Assembly (NCBI GenBank): GCA_028719885.1
Contig: JAQYLT010000047.1
Span: forward strand, 1-51,682
DNA length: 51,682 bases
Direction of reading: 5' to 3'
Source: Bacillota bacterium
GTDB taxonomy: Bacteria; Bacillota; Clostridia; Oscillospirales; Oscillospiraceae
Below, one piece after another: positions 26,576 to 35,384 of this stretch. Each line of letters opens with the position of its first letter. The first letter of the stretch is position 1. The position numbers were made by a program, and so were the translations under genes. The notes under the pieces were generated by a model. That model was not told the DNA's origin, did no database searches, and was given only the letters and a program-made list of their open reading frames with translations.

Positions 26576-27625
26576 ATGGAATCCATTTCCCGCCTGGTAA
26601 CCAGACTGAACCAGCAAGGCATTGACGCGGCGCTGGTTTCCGACCCCAACGCCATCTGCTATTTCACCGGCACCCGGTTCAGCCCTGGAGAGCGTCTGCT
26701 GGCCCTGCTGGTGAAAAAGGACGGCAGCTGCCAGCTGTGCATCAACATCCTCTTCCCCTACGCTGGGGACGTTCCTGCCCTGTGGTACTCCGATGCCCAG
26801 GACGGGGTGGAGCTGCTGGCCAAGGAGCTCAGCGGCACCCTGGCGGTGGACAAGAGCTTTCCCGCCCGGTTCCTGCTGCGTCTGCAGGCGGTAAAGCCGG
26901 AACTGAAGCTGATTCTGGGCACCGTCATCGACGAGGTCAAGGCCATCAAAACACCTGAGGAGCAGGAGAAGATGCTCCGCGCCTCCCAGGTCAACGATTC
27001 CGTCATGGCCCGGGTGGCAGAGCTGATTCAGCCGGGAAAATCCGAGCTGCAATTGCAGCAGGAGATCGACGGCATTTTCCGCCAGGTATCCCAGGGCAAT
27101 TCCTTTGACACCATCGTGGCCTACGGCGACCACGCAGCGGACCCCCACGGTGTCCCCGGTGAGCGGACGCTGAAAGCCGGAGAGGCCGTGGTGGTGGACA
27201 TGGGCTGCGTGGTGGACGGCTACTGCGCCGACATGACCCGCACCTTCTTCGTGGGAGAAAACACCGAACAGGAGATTTACGACACGGTGCTCCGTGCCAA
27301 TCTGGCGGGCATCGCCGCCGTGAAGCCGGGGATTCCCTTTCAGGAAATCGACCTGGCTGCCCGGAAGATCATCGAGGACGCGGGCTACGGAGAATACTTC
27401 ATTCATCGGCTGGGCCATGGCATCGGCATGGAGGTTCACGAGCCTTTCGACGTCTCCGCCACCGACGAGGTGATCGTCCAGGAGGGCATGTGCTTCTCCA
27501 TTGAGCCGGGCATTTACATCCCCGGGCGGGTGGGCATCCGGATCGAGGATTTGGTGTGCGTGACCAAGGACGGCTGCCGGGTGCTGAATGCCTACCCCAA
27601 GAACCAGGAAGTCCTGACGCGGTAA
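26576..27625 (+). CDS. Xaa-Pro aminopeptidase / M24-family metallopeptidase
   Basis: 349 residues. N-terminal creatinase-like domain (about 1-125) then the pita-bread M24 domain. Metal ligands are visible in VVDMGCVVDGYCADMTRT (two Asp), GHGIGMEVHE (His), FSIEPGIY (Glu) and IRIEDLV (Glu). It removes N-terminal residues preceding proline, completing cytoplasmic peptide breakdown. A clear AAAAAGGAGC precedes the start. It is the last gene of the plus-strand run; a repeat element follows. Length is typical. Confidence 0.93.
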   Translation: MESISRLVTRLNQQGIDAALVSDPNAICYFTGTRFSPGERLLALLVKKDGSCQLCINILFPYAGDVPALWYSDAQDGVELLAKELSGTLAVDKSFPARFLLRLQAVKPELKLILGTVIDEVKAIKTPEEQEKMLRASQVNDSVMARVAELIQPGKSELQLQQEIDGIFRQVSQGNSFDTIVAYGDHAADPHGVPGERTLKAGEAVVVDMGCVVDGYCADMTRTFFVGENTEQEIYDTVLRANLAGIAAVKPGIPFQEIDLAARKIIEDAGYGEYFIHRLGHGIGMEVHEPFDVSATDEVIVQEGMCFSIEPGIYIPGRVGIRIEDLVCVTKDGCRVLNAYPKNQEVLTR

Positions 27626-27638
27626 ATTGCAATTTGGC

Positions 27639-27720
27639 GGGGAGGCCCCGCGGCCAATTCGTTACGAACCTTGGGCAATCAACCCACAACTCCTGGGCCC
27701 CTCGACCGATACTGCCCAGA
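27639..27720. repeat. Dispersed repeat, module B (second copy)
   Basis: About 80 bases beginning GCGGGGAGGCCCCGCGGCCA and ending near CCGATACTGCCC. It matches 4320-4401 with only a few differences. Both copies sit directly left of a family A element, so B and A travel or are assembled together. Confidence 0.85.
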
Positions 27721-27916
27721 AAATTGGAATTTGTCGGTATGTGTTCGTAGGGAACGGATTTATCCGTTCCGAAAGGTCGGTAAACATCCGTGGTTCGTTG
27801 GATGGTAAAGGGTTCCTTTCTCAACATTTTTCCATCCAACGTGCACCCCATAAAAACGTTACCTGGCGGAACGGATAAATCCGTTCCCTACGAAATATCT
27901 CTGCAAATTCCAATTT
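27721..27916. repeat. Palindromic intergenic element, family A, with outer inverted repeats
   Basis: AAATTGGAATTTG (27721-27733) and CAAATTCCAATTT (27904-27916) are perfect 13-base inverted repeats around a core 27744-27894 that starts TTCGTAGGGAACGGATTTAT and ends ATAAATCCGTTCCCTACGAA. It lies between two converging genes (the aminopeptidase and glyQS). Confidence 0.88.
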
Positions 27917-27951
27917 ATCTGCTTGCCGGGTAACGCAATATCTCATATCTT

Positions 27952-27990
27952 CAAAAAGCCGGAGCCTTCCCATTGGGAAAGCTCCGGCTT
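27952..27990 (-). terminator. Rho-independent terminator of glyQS
   Basis: On the minus strand, AAGCCGGAGCTTTCCC pairs with GGGAAGGCTCCGGCTT and is followed by TTTGA (a run of five T in all). It lies 14 bases past the glyQS stop. Confidence 0.9.
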
Positions 27991-28003
27991 GTGTTTTGAT
28001 GAA

Positions 28004-29431
28004 TCAGAAATCGCACTTCTTGGCGATGTAGTCCTTCAGCTCGGCAATGGGAATACGGACCTGCTCCATGGTATCCCGGTCCCGGACGGTGACGCAGTTG
28101 TCGGCGGGGGTGTTCTCGTCGCCAACGGTCTGGAAGTCCACGGTGATGCACAAAGGCGTGCCGATCTCATCCTCCCGGCGGTAGCGCTTGCCGATGGAAC
28201 CGGCATCGTCGAAGTCCACCATGAAGTCGTGCTTCAGCATTTTGTAGATTTCCTCCGCCTTGGGGCTCAGCTTCTTGGACAGCGGAAGTACAGCCGCCTT
28301 AAAGGGAGCCAGGGCCGGATGCAGGTGCAGCACGGTGCGGATGTCGGGGTTGCCCTTTTTGTCCTCGCCCACCACCTCTTCGTCGTAGGCCTCGCACAGG
28401 AAAGCCAGGGCCACCCGGTCGCAGCCGAGAGAGGGCTCGATGACGTAGGGGATATAGTGCTCGTTCTTCTCCTGGTCGTAGTATTCCAGGCTCTTGCCGG
28501 AGGCCTCCTGATGGCGGCCCAGGTCATAGTTGGTGCGGTCGGCAATGCCCCACAGCTCGCCCCAGCCGGAGCCAAAGGGGAACTGATACTCGATATCGGT
28601 GGTAGCCCGGGAATAGAAGGCCAGCTCCGCAGGCTCATGGTCCCGCAGCCGCAGGGAATCCTCTTTAATGCCCAGGGAGATCAGCCAGTTCTTGCAGAAG
28701 TCCTTCCAGTAGGCGAACCACTCCAGGTCGGTGCCGGGCTGGCAGAAGAACTCGCACTCCATCTGCTCAAACTCCCGGGTGCGGAAGGTGAAGTTGCCCG
28801 GGGTGATCTCGTTGCGGAAGGCCTTGCCCACCTGGCAGACGCCAAAGGGGAGCTTCTTGCGGGTGGTGCGCTGGATGTTGGCGAAGTTCACGAAAATGCC
28901 CTGGGCGGTCTCGGGCCGCAGGTAGACGGTGGAGGAGGAGTCCTCGGTGACACCGATCTGGGTCTTGAACATCAGGTTGAATTTCCGGATGGGGGTGAAG
29001 TGATGCTTGCCGCAGTTGGGGCAGACCACATCCTCATGCTCCGCAATGAAGGCGTCCATTTCCTCGAAGCTCATGGCGTCCACATTTACGCCGTGGCCGG
29101 ACTCACTGGCTTCGATCAGCTTGTCCGCCCGCTGACGGGCGCCGCAGCCCTTGCAGTCCACCAAGGGGTCGGAGAAATTGCCCACATGGCCGGTGGTGAC
29201 CCAGGTGGTAGGGTTCATCAGGATGGCGGCATCCAGGCCCACATTATACTCGGACTCCTGGACGAACTTTTTCAGCCATGCCTTTTTCACATTGTTCTTG
29301 AATTCCACGCCCAGGGGGCCGTAGTCCCAGGCGTTGGCCAGGCCGCCGTAGATTTCGGAGCCGGCGTAGACATAGCCGCGGTTTTTGCAGAGGTTTACGA
29401 TCATGTCCAGTGTTTTTTCGCTGTTCTTCAT
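28004..29431 (-). CDS. glyQS: Glycyl-tRNA synthetase, alpha2 dimer type
   Basis: 475 residues. Class II synthetase of the single-chain dimeric type: N-terminal [15 protein letters not shown] segment ([19 protein letters not shown]), motif 2 around [20 protein letters not shown], motif 3 near [17 protein letters not shown], and a C-terminal anticodon-binding domain from about 370. A zinc-like [11 protein letters not shown] and CPNCGK pair is inserted. It charges all glycine tRNAs, including the tRNA-Gly(CCC) at 47.7 kb. GGAGG lies ahead of the start. The leader is short and I see no T-box, so regulation by uncharged tRNA is not supported. Confidence 0.96.
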   Translation of the reverse strand: MKNSEKTLDMIVNLCKNRGYVYAGSEIYGGLANAWDYGPLGVEFKNNVKKAWLKKFVQESEYNVGLDAAILMNPTTWVTTGHVGNFSDPLVDCKGCGARQRADKLIEASESGHGVNVDAMSFEEMDAFIAEHEDVVCPNCGKHHFTPIRKFNLMFKTQIGVTEDSSSTVYLRPETAQGIFVNFANIQRTTRKKLPFGVCQVGKAFRNEITPGNFTFRTREFEQMECEFFCQPGTDLEWFAYWKDFCKNWLISLGIKEDSLRLRDHEPAELAFYSRATTDIEYQFPFGSGWGELWGIADRTNYDLGRHQEASGKSLEYYDQEKNEHYIPYVIEPSLGCDRVALAFLCEAYDEEVVGEDKKGNPDIRTVLHLHPALAPFKAAVLPLSKKLSPKAEEIYKMLKHDFMVDFDDAGSIGKRYRREDEIGTPLCITVDFQTVGDENTPADNCVTVRDRDTMEQVRIPIAELKDYIAKKCDF

Positions 29432-29474
29432 TTTCTATCCTCCAAAATATTGGTTATTAACTCGGATTGCACCC

Positions 29475-29503
29475 ATTATACGAAAGTTTTTCCTGCAAAT
29501 CAA
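29475..29503 (-). promoter_or_regulatory. Promoter for glyQS
   Basis: On the minus strand, TTGATT (29498-29503), a 17-base spacer and TATAAT (29475-29480), with the start codon 44 bases downstream. It overlaps the stop codon of the acyltransferase gene. Confidence 0.75.
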
Positions 29504-30345
29504 GGGTTTTCTGCTTCCAAAGGTGCATAATCCGGGCCCAAATCCGCCGCCATCATTTGGTAAATCTGTTCACCGATGTCGGTAGCGGTGCGGCCCTGCT
29601 GCTCTTCCACGGAAATCACGTCGATGAGGTGCAGCTCAATGGTGGTGCTTTTCAGCCGCAGGATGTTATGCACCACCTTGTCGGTGCCCTGGATGGTGCA
29701 CACGGCAATGGGCACCTTGGCCTTGGTGGCGATTTTCAGCGCGCCGCTGCGGAGCTTTTGCAGATGGTGATCCTTGCTGATGTAGCCCTCGGGGAACACG
29801 GCAATAGAGACCTCGTCCTGCTTGATGAGATCGATGCATTTGAGGATGGTTTTCAGAGCCTCCCGGTCATTTTCCCGGTTGATGAGCTGGGCCATGAGCC
29901 GGTGCATCAGGTTTCCCACCAGGAACATGGAATTGTTCTCCCGCTTGGAGATGAAAGCCAGCTGGCTCTTCTGGAAATAGGCGTAGAGCACCACTGGGTC
30001 CAGCTCAAACAGGTGGTTGCACACCAGCAGGAACCGGCCGCCGGTGGGGGTTTTCTCCAGGCCGACCGCATGGACTTTCATCCGCAGCAGGGTGCAGATG
30101 GCCTCGCAGTACAGATAGGTGACCTTGCGGTAAAAGGGGTCGTCATGCTCCTGGGGCACCGAGGTATCCACCCGCTTGCACAGGATATACAAAAACAGAA
30201 ACGCGATCAGAAGCTGGAGAAGAAACGCCCCCAAAAAGCTCACCGGCAGCACCCAAAGCCAGCTGAGAGAAGCAAAGCTTCCCGCCAGGAAGCAAATCCC
30301 CAGGGCAATCAGCGCCGAGAGCAGCAAGATGATTTTGATTAACAT
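29500..30345 (-). CDS. Lysophospholipid acyltransferase (PlsC-like)
   Basis: 281 residues from ATG at 30345, with TCAGGAGG nine bases upstream. Two N-terminal membrane segments (about 1-60), then the acyltransferase domain with the HX4D motif in CNHLFELDP and motif III in VFPEGYIS. It likely acylates lysophosphatidic acid to phosphatidic acid at the membrane. The N-terminus of a longer in-frame reading would be encoded by the neighbouring repeat element and is rejected. The C-terminus runs to the glyQS promoter. Confidence 0.9.
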   Translation of the reverse strand: MLIKIILLLSALIALGICFLAGSFASLSWLWVLPVSFLGAFLLQLLIAFLFLYILCKRVDTSVPQEHDDPFYRKVTYLYCEAICTLLRMKVHAVGLEKTPTGGRFLLVCNHLFELDPVVLYAYFQKSQLAFISKRENNSMFLVGNLMHRLMAQLINRENDREALKTILKCIDLIKQDEVSIAVFPEGYISKDHHLQKLRSGALKIATKAKVPIAVCTIQGTDKVVHNILRLKSTTIELHLIDVISVEEQQGRTATDIGEQIYQMMAADLGPDYAPLEAENP

Positions 30346-30410
30346 ATCGTTTCCTCCTGATTTGAGCATGATTGTGGTAGGTCGATGGATTGAAATTTGA
30401 CGGTATGTGT

Positions 30411-30582
30411 TCGTAGGGAACGGATTTATCCGTTCCGAAACGTCAGTCAATATCAATGGTTCGTTGGATGGTAACGGGTTCTTTTTTCAACATTTTTCCA
30501 TTCATTGTGCACCCCATAAAAACATTACCGGGCGGAACGGATAAATCCGTTCCCTACGAAATATCTCTGCAAATTCCAATTT
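30411..30582. repeat. Palindromic intergenic element, family A
   Basis: The core 30411-30560 starts TCGTAGGGAACGGATTTATC and ends CGGATAAATCCGTTCCCTAC followed by GAA. The right outer repeat GCAAATTCCAATTT is at 30569-30582; the left counterpart (TTGAAATTTGACGG near 30390) is imperfect. The core is close to the 27.7 kb copy. Confidence 0.87.
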
Positions 30583-30649
30583 CCCAGTTTATTTTGCCGG
30601 TATCGAATTATTATACCGCAATTTTTACGGGAACACAAGTATCCAGGAA

Positions 30650-30680
30650 TAAAAATCCGGCACCCCTGGGAGTGCCGGAT
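30650..30680 (-). terminator. Rho-independent terminator of the nucleotidyltransferase gene
   Basis: On the minus strand, ATCCGGCACTCCCAGGGGTG then CCGGAT and TTTTATT: a GC-rich stem followed by T residues, just after the stop at 30687. Confidence 0.88.
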
Positions 30681-30686
30681 GAAAAA

Positions 30687-31625
30687 TCAAAGGTCGCTGT
30701 AGAGATCCTTTTGGTAAACGCCGTCTTCGATCAGCTGCCGGAAGCTGTTCATCACGGTCTGCTTATCCTCCTGATAGGTGACGCCGAACCACTTATCCAT
30801 GGACGGCAGCACCTTCAGGGTGCACTGCTTTTTCCGCAGCAGGCCGCCAATGAGAGTGGGCAGCAGATACTCGGATTTCAGGGGATTGGCGCCGACCTCC
30901 TCCAGGAAGAACTCCCGGAAATGGGATTCCAGGATCTCCAGGAAATGAGGGTCGCAGCCCTTTTTCGCTGGGAAGCCCCACATGTTCATGGAAACCAGGG
31001 TGTCCAGCGCCACGCCCACGCCGTCCGCCTGGGCCCCGTCCGGGGTTTTGACAATGTTCCGGGTTTCCACCACATCTACCACATGGGAGTGGTTCCCGTC
31101 CACCCTGCACAGGCCCCGGGTCACGCCGCCGTTTTCCGACAGGGTATTTTCCAGGGTGAAGCCCACCATGGCAAAGGCATTGTCCTCGTGCTCCTGAAGC
31201 AGCCAGTGGTGGAGCATGGGGTAGGCGCTTTTTCCGTAGTAGTCGTCGGCGTTGATAACCATAAAGGGCTCATGGAGCAGCTCCTTGGCCGCCAGCACCG
31301 CCTGACCAGTGCCCCAGGGCTTCACCCGCCCCTGGGGGACGGAGAATCCATCCGGAATGGCCTGCAAATCCTGGAAGGCATAGCCCACCTCCACATCAAG
31401 CCGCTGGCACACCTTTTCGATGCGGCAGCCGATGCGCTGGCGGAAGTCCTCTTCAATGTCCTTGCGGATGACAAAAACGATTTTATTGAACCCGGCGGCG
31501 ATGGCATCGTGGACGGAATAGTCCATGATGATCTCATCATTCAAGCCCACGGGCTCCAGCTGCTTGATGCCGCCGCCGAAGCGGGAGCCGATGCCGGCAG
31601 CCATGATTAACAGTGTGGTTTTCAC
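30687..31625 (-). CDS. Sugar-phosphate nucleotidyltransferase
   Basis: 312 residues from a GTG start at 31625, chosen because CAGGAGG lies eight bases upstream and the nucleotide-binding motif then begins at once (LLIMAAGIGSRFGGGIKQL). The metal-binding pair appears in MVINADDYYGK, and PWGTGQAVLAA is the substrate-loop motif. The fold fits NTP-dependent activation of a sugar phosphate. The substrate is not identifiable from sequence and no dedicated sugar pathway is adjacent. It stands alone between its own promoter and terminator. Confidence 0.82.
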   Translation of the reverse strand: MKTTLLIMAAGIGSRFGGGIKQLEPVGLNDEIIMDYSVHDAIAAGFNKIVFVIRKDIEEDFRQRIGCRIEKVCQRLDVEVGYAFQDLQAIPDGFSVPQGRVKPWGTGQAVLAAKELLHEPFMVINADDYYGKSAYPMLHHWLLQEHEDNAFAMVGFTLENTLSENGGVTRGLCRVDGNHSHVVDVVETRNIVKTPDGAQADGVGVALDTLVSMNMWGFPAKKGCDPHFLEILESHFREFFLEEVGANPLKSEYLLPTLIGGLLRKKQCTLKVLPSMDKWFGVTYQEDKQTVMNSFRQLIEDGVYQKDLYSDL

Positions 31626-31682
31626 AACATCTACCTCCTGCGGCAGCAAGGGCTGCCGGATTCACGATGGGGATATATGGCA

Positions 31683-31711
31683 ATTATAACATATCAAAAA
31701 GAGGATGTCCA
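31683..31711 (-). promoter_or_regulatory. Promoter for the nucleotidyltransferase gene
   Basis: On the minus strand, TGGACA (31706-31711), a 17-base spacer and TATAAT (31683-31688), 58 bases before the GTG start. Confidence 0.65.
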
Positions 31712-31844
31712 CACAAAAAGCGGCATTTGGCAGAATTCGGCATTTTTCTCCCGTCATTTTTGCATTTTTTGAAGAACGCTTCCCGCCTCCGGTTCGTCCC
31801 CGAAAATGCAGCAAAAAACGGCTGTCATCACCGCAACTTTTCGG

Positions 31845-31873
31845 TTGCTTCCTGCCCAAAAAAGGGATAGAAT
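31845..31873 (+). promoter_or_regulatory. Promoter for the GH2 glycosidase gene
   Basis: TTGCTT (31845-31850), a 17-base spacer and TAGAAT (31868-31873), 32 bases upstream of the ATG. No clear operator dyad is visible around it. Confidence 0.6.
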
Positions 31874-31905
31874 ACAGAAAAACACTTCTGAAAGGAAGAT
31901 GACCC

Positions 31906-34900
31906 ATGCGAACAACAACGCTGTGGAATGACGGCTGGCTTTTTTATGAGGACCCCAGCTGCGGCGAAGCCCTGGGGGACTTTCCCTGGCAGCCGGTGAC
32001 CCTGCCCCACGACTGGCAGATCTGGCACGCAAAGGATCTGTACCGGGACGGCACCGGCTGGTACCAAAAGCATTTTTCCTGGACACCGGGGCGGCGGTGC
32101 TGCCTGTATTTCGAGGGTGTTTACATGGATGCGACGGTGTTCGTCAACGGCAAGCCGGTCTTCCAGTGGAAATACGGCTATTCCTCTTTCCAGGTGGATG
32201 TGACAGATTATCTGGTCCCCGGGGACAATCAGCTGCTGGTGCGCTGCCTGCTCCGTCACCCCAATTCCCGCTGGTATTCCGGCGCCGGAATCTACCGGGA
32301 TGTGTGGCTGGTGGAATATGAGGATTCCCACCTGGTCACCCACGGGCTCTATGTCTCCCCCCGGGAGATCGCCCCGGAAAGATGGAAGATCACCCTCTCC
32401 GCCGAGGCGGAAAACACGCTGGAAACCGACCAGCTTGTCTATACCCTGCTGGATCAGGACGGGGCGGCGGTGGCCACCATCTCCGCCGGGGTGAACGAAG
32501 AAGCGGCAATGGAGGTATCCCATCCCCGGCTCTGGTCCTTGGAGGAGCCCAACTGCTACAGGGTAAAAGCGGCGCTGCTGCGGAATGGGCAGGAGCTGGA
32601 CTGCCTGGCAGCCCCCTGCGGCTTCCGGACGGTGGAGCTGTCCGCGGAGGACGGGCTGCTGCTGAACCACAAGCGGATCATCCTCCACGGCGTGTGCCTG
32701 CATCACGATCTGGGCTGCCTGGGCGCCGCCTTCTCCCTCCCGGCCGCCCGGCGGCAGCTGGAAATCATGAAGGACATGGGGGTAAATGCCATGCGTACCT
32801 CCCACAACATGCCCGCCCCCGGCGTCATGGATTTGGCGGACGAACTGGGCGTCCTGGTGGTGGACGAGGCCTTCGACTGCTGGAAGCGGAGCAAAACCCC
32901 CTACGACTACGCCCGGTTCTTCCCGGAGTGGTACCAAAAGGATGTGGCCAGCTGGGTCCGCCGGGATCGGAACCATCCCAGCCTGCTGTTCTGGAGCATC
33001 GGCAATGAGATTTACGACACCCATGTGGACGAGGGCGGTCTGGAAACCACAAAGCAGCTGCTGGAGGAGGTGGCCCGCCACGACCCCCGGAAAAACGGCC
33101 TGACCACCTTCGGCTCCAACTACATGGCCTGGGAGAACACCCAGAAATGCGCCCCCTATCTGGATGTGGTGGGCTACAATTACGGCGAAAGCCTGTATGA
33201 CGACCACCACAAAGCCCATCCGGACTGGGTGATCTACGGCAGCGAAACCGCCTCCGTGGTGCAGAGCCGGGGCATCTATCACTTCCCCCTGAGCCAGCCC
33301 CTGCTGGTGGACGACGACAGCCAATGCTCCAGTCTGGGCAACAGCCGCACCAGCTGGGGCGCCAAGAGCCACCAGGCCTGCATCGCCTCCGACGAGCGCT
33401 ATCCCTATCACCTGGGCCAGTTCCTGTGGAGCGGCATCGACTACATCGGAGAGCCCACTCCCTACCACACCCGAAACAGCTACTTCGGGCTGGTGGACAC
33501 CGCCGGCTTCCCCAAAGACGCCTTCTATGCCTACCAGGCGGGCTGGCACCGCTGGCAGGAAAAGAAGGTGCTCCATCTGTTGCCCTACTGGGACTTCAAC
33601 CCCGGCCAGCTGATTGATGTATGCGTGCTCTCCAATCTGCCCCAGGTGGAGCTGCTGGTAAACGGCGTGAGCCAGGGCAGGCAGAAGCTGGCAGGGGGTT
33701 CGGACATCCAGGCCCATTGGCAGGTGAGCTATGCCCCCGGCAGCATCCAGGCCATCGGCTATGACGATTCCGGCGCGGAAGTTGCCCGGCAGACCGAGTA
33801 TTCCTTTGGCGACAGCGCCGCCCTTTCCATTCGGGCGGACCGGACCCAGGTTGCCGGAGACGGACGGGATTTGATTTTCTGCACCGTCACCGCCCGGGAC
33901 GCCCAGGGCAATCCGGTTCGCAACGCCAGGGACCGGGTGCACTTCACATTGGCCGGCCCGCTGAAGCTGGTGGGCCTGGACAACGGCGACAGCACCGACA
34001 CGGATGAATACAAATCCACCTGCCGCAGCCTGTTCTCCGGAATGCTGCTGGCAGTGATCGCCGGGGACGGACAGCCGGGTATGGGCCGGATCACCGTATC
34101 CGCCCCGGGCCTGAAAGGCGACAGTCTGCAGGTGGAGGTAACCCCCGCCGCCGGGCAGGCATTCCCGGTGCTGCCGGAGGTAGCCGCTCAGGAGGATACG
34201 CTTTCGGTTCCCGTGCGAAAGGTGGAGCTCTCCGCCGATTCTCTCTGCCTGACCAAGGACCATCCCCAGGGGACCATTCGGGCAAAGATATTCCCGGCTG
34301 ACGCCCAGGCGGCACCTCCATCCTGGCGGGTGACGGACCAGCAGGGCATTTCCGTTTCCAATATGATTCTGGAGCCCTCGCCGGATGGCCGCACCGCCAG
34401 CATCACCGCCGCCGGAGACGGAGCCGTGCGAATCCGCTGCCAGTGCGGCCCGGTGCTCTCGGATTTGGAGGTGACGGTTCAGGGCTTTGGCAGCTTGTTC
34501 CTGAATCCCTACGATTACGTCAGCGCTGCCCTGTTCACCGATTCTCACGGGGAAATCGGCAACGGCAACGAGCGGGGCATTACCACCTCCCGCACCGGAA
34601 TGAGCTGGGTGGCCTTCAAGCAGCTGGACTTCGGCGAGGCGGGAGCGGATACGCTGACCATGGATGTGTTTGAAATGTCCGGCGTTCCCACCCCCATCCG
34701 GTTCTGGAAAGGCATCCCCTATGCCCCCGGCAGCAAAATGATCGGCCAGCGGATTTACGACAAGCCTACCAGCTGGAATGTATACAAGCCGGAGACCTTC
34801 CAACTGGATGAGCGTCTTTCCGGGAGGGACATTCTGGGCATCGAGCTATCCTGCAAGGTGCACATCAAGTGCTTCTGCTTCCAGCGGCGCAGCCGGGCCT

Positions 34901-35256
34901 GGGACCGAATCAGCGCCACGGCCTACAGCGCGGTGTACGGCGACCGGTTCACCCTGGGGGAGGAATCCGTGGACGGCATTGGAAACAACGTCTCCCTGGT
35001 GTTCCGGGAGATGGACTTTGGCGACCGGGGCCTGACCGGCATTGCCATCCGGGGAAAAAGCAAGCTGGAAAACAACACCATCCACCTGCGCTTTGAGTCC
35101 GGGGAAACCCAGCTGCGCCGGGTGGTGGAATTCTCCGGCAGCGCAGATTGGACCGAGCAGCGCTTCTCCCTGGAGCCGGTTTACGGCAAACAGGATGTGA
35201 CGTTCCTGTTCCTCCCCGGCTGCGATTTCGATTTCCTGGATTTCCGGTTCCTGTAA
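31906..35256 (+). CDS. Multi-domain family 2 glycoside hydrolase (beta-galactosidase/beta-glucuronidase type)
   Basis: 1116 residues. N-terminal jelly-roll (about 1-165), Ig-like domain (170-255) and TIM barrel (260-550), with acid/base Glu368 in SIGNEIYDT and nucleophile Glu447 in IYGSETASV. Then come a DUF4982-like segment, Ig-like and Big_2-like modules (about 610-860), and a C-terminal region with carbohydrate-binding (CBM6-like) repeats. It should release beta-linked sugars from oligosaccharides. No signal peptide is present although the accessory modules are of the kind found on extracellular enzymes. No transporter or regulator adjoins it; it has its own promoter and terminator. Confidence 0.9.
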   Translation: MRTTTLWNDGWLFYEDPSCGEALGDFPWQPVTLPHDWQIWHAKDLYRDGTGWYQKHFSWTPGRRCCLYFEGVYMDATVFVNGKPVFQWKYGYSSFQVDVTDYLVPGDNQLLVRCLLRHPNSRWYSGAGIYRDVWLVEYEDSHLVTHGLYVSPREIAPERWKITLSAEAENTLETDQLVYTLLDQDGAAVATISAGVNEEAAMEVSHPRLWSLEEPNCYRVKAALLRNGQELDCLAAPCGFRTVELSAEDGLLLNHKRIILHGVCLHHDLGCLGAAFSLPAARRQLEIMKDMGVNAMRTSHNMPAPGVMDLADELGVLVVDEAFDCWKRSKTPYDYARFFPEWYQKDVASWVRRDRNHPSLLFWSIGNEIYDTHVDEGGLETTKQLLEEVARHDPRKNGLTTFGSNYMAWENTQKCAPYLDVVGYNYGESLYDDHHKAHPDWVIYGSETASVVQSRGIYHFPLSQPLLVDDDSQCSSLGNSRTSWGAKSHQACIASDERYPYHLGQFLWSGIDYIGEPTPYHTRNSYFGLVDTAGFPKDAFYAYQAGWHRWQEKKVLHLLPYWDFNPGQLIDVCVLSNLPQVELLVNGVSQGRQKLAGGSDIQAHWQVSYAPGSIQAIGYDDSGAEVARQTEYSFGDSAALSIRADRTQVAGDGRDLIFCTVTARDAQGNPVRNARDRVHFTLAGPLKLVGLDNGDSTDTDEYKSTCRSLFSGMLLAVIAGDGQPGMGRITVSAPGLKGDSLQVEVTPAAGQAFPVLPEVAAQEDTLSVPVRKVELSADSLCLTKDHPQGTIRAKIFPADAQAAPPSWRVTDQQGISVSNMILEPSPDGRTASITAAGDGAVRIRCQCGPVLSDLEVTVQGFGSLFLNPYDYVSAALFTDSHGEIGNGNERGITTSRTGMSWVAFKQLDFGEAGADTLTMDVFEMSGVPTPIRFWKGIPYAPGSKMIGQRIYDKPTSWNVYKPETFQLDERLSGRDILGIELSCKVHIKCFCFQRRSRAWDRISATAYSAVYGDRFTLGEESVDGIGNNVSLVFREMDFGDRGLTGIAIRGKSKLENNTIHLRFESGETQLRRVVEFSGSADWTEQRFSLEPVYGKQDVTFLFLPGCDFDFLDFRFL

Positions 35257-35320
35257 TTTCCCGCAAAAAATACGCAAAAAGATACCCTCTGTTAAAAGGC
35301 AGGTATCTGCAAGACAGTTA

Positions 35321-35352
35321 ACAGCCACCGCAGTTTTCCCTGCGGTGGCTGT
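35321..35352. terminator. Hairpin terminator between converging genes
   Basis: ACAGCCACCGCAG, a six-base loop, then CTGCGGTGGCTGT followed by TCTTGGTTT. It sits between the GH2 gene and the converging DUF1016 gene and could serve either direction, though the T-tract is better on the plus strand. Confidence 0.7.
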
Positions 35353-35384
35353 TCTTGGTTTGGCACAGTTGCTGCTGTCTCAAA

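Noticed and set aside
29432..29500. T-box leader for glyQS
   Set aside because: Only about 40 bases lie between the consensus promoter and the start codon; no specifier loop or T-box sequence fits.
31828..34803. A 991-codon open frame on the minus strand opposite the GH2 gene
   Set aside because: It is a codon-usage shadow: low-complexity Gly/His/Val-rich translation, no ribosome binding site, and the plus strand encodes a clear glycosidase.
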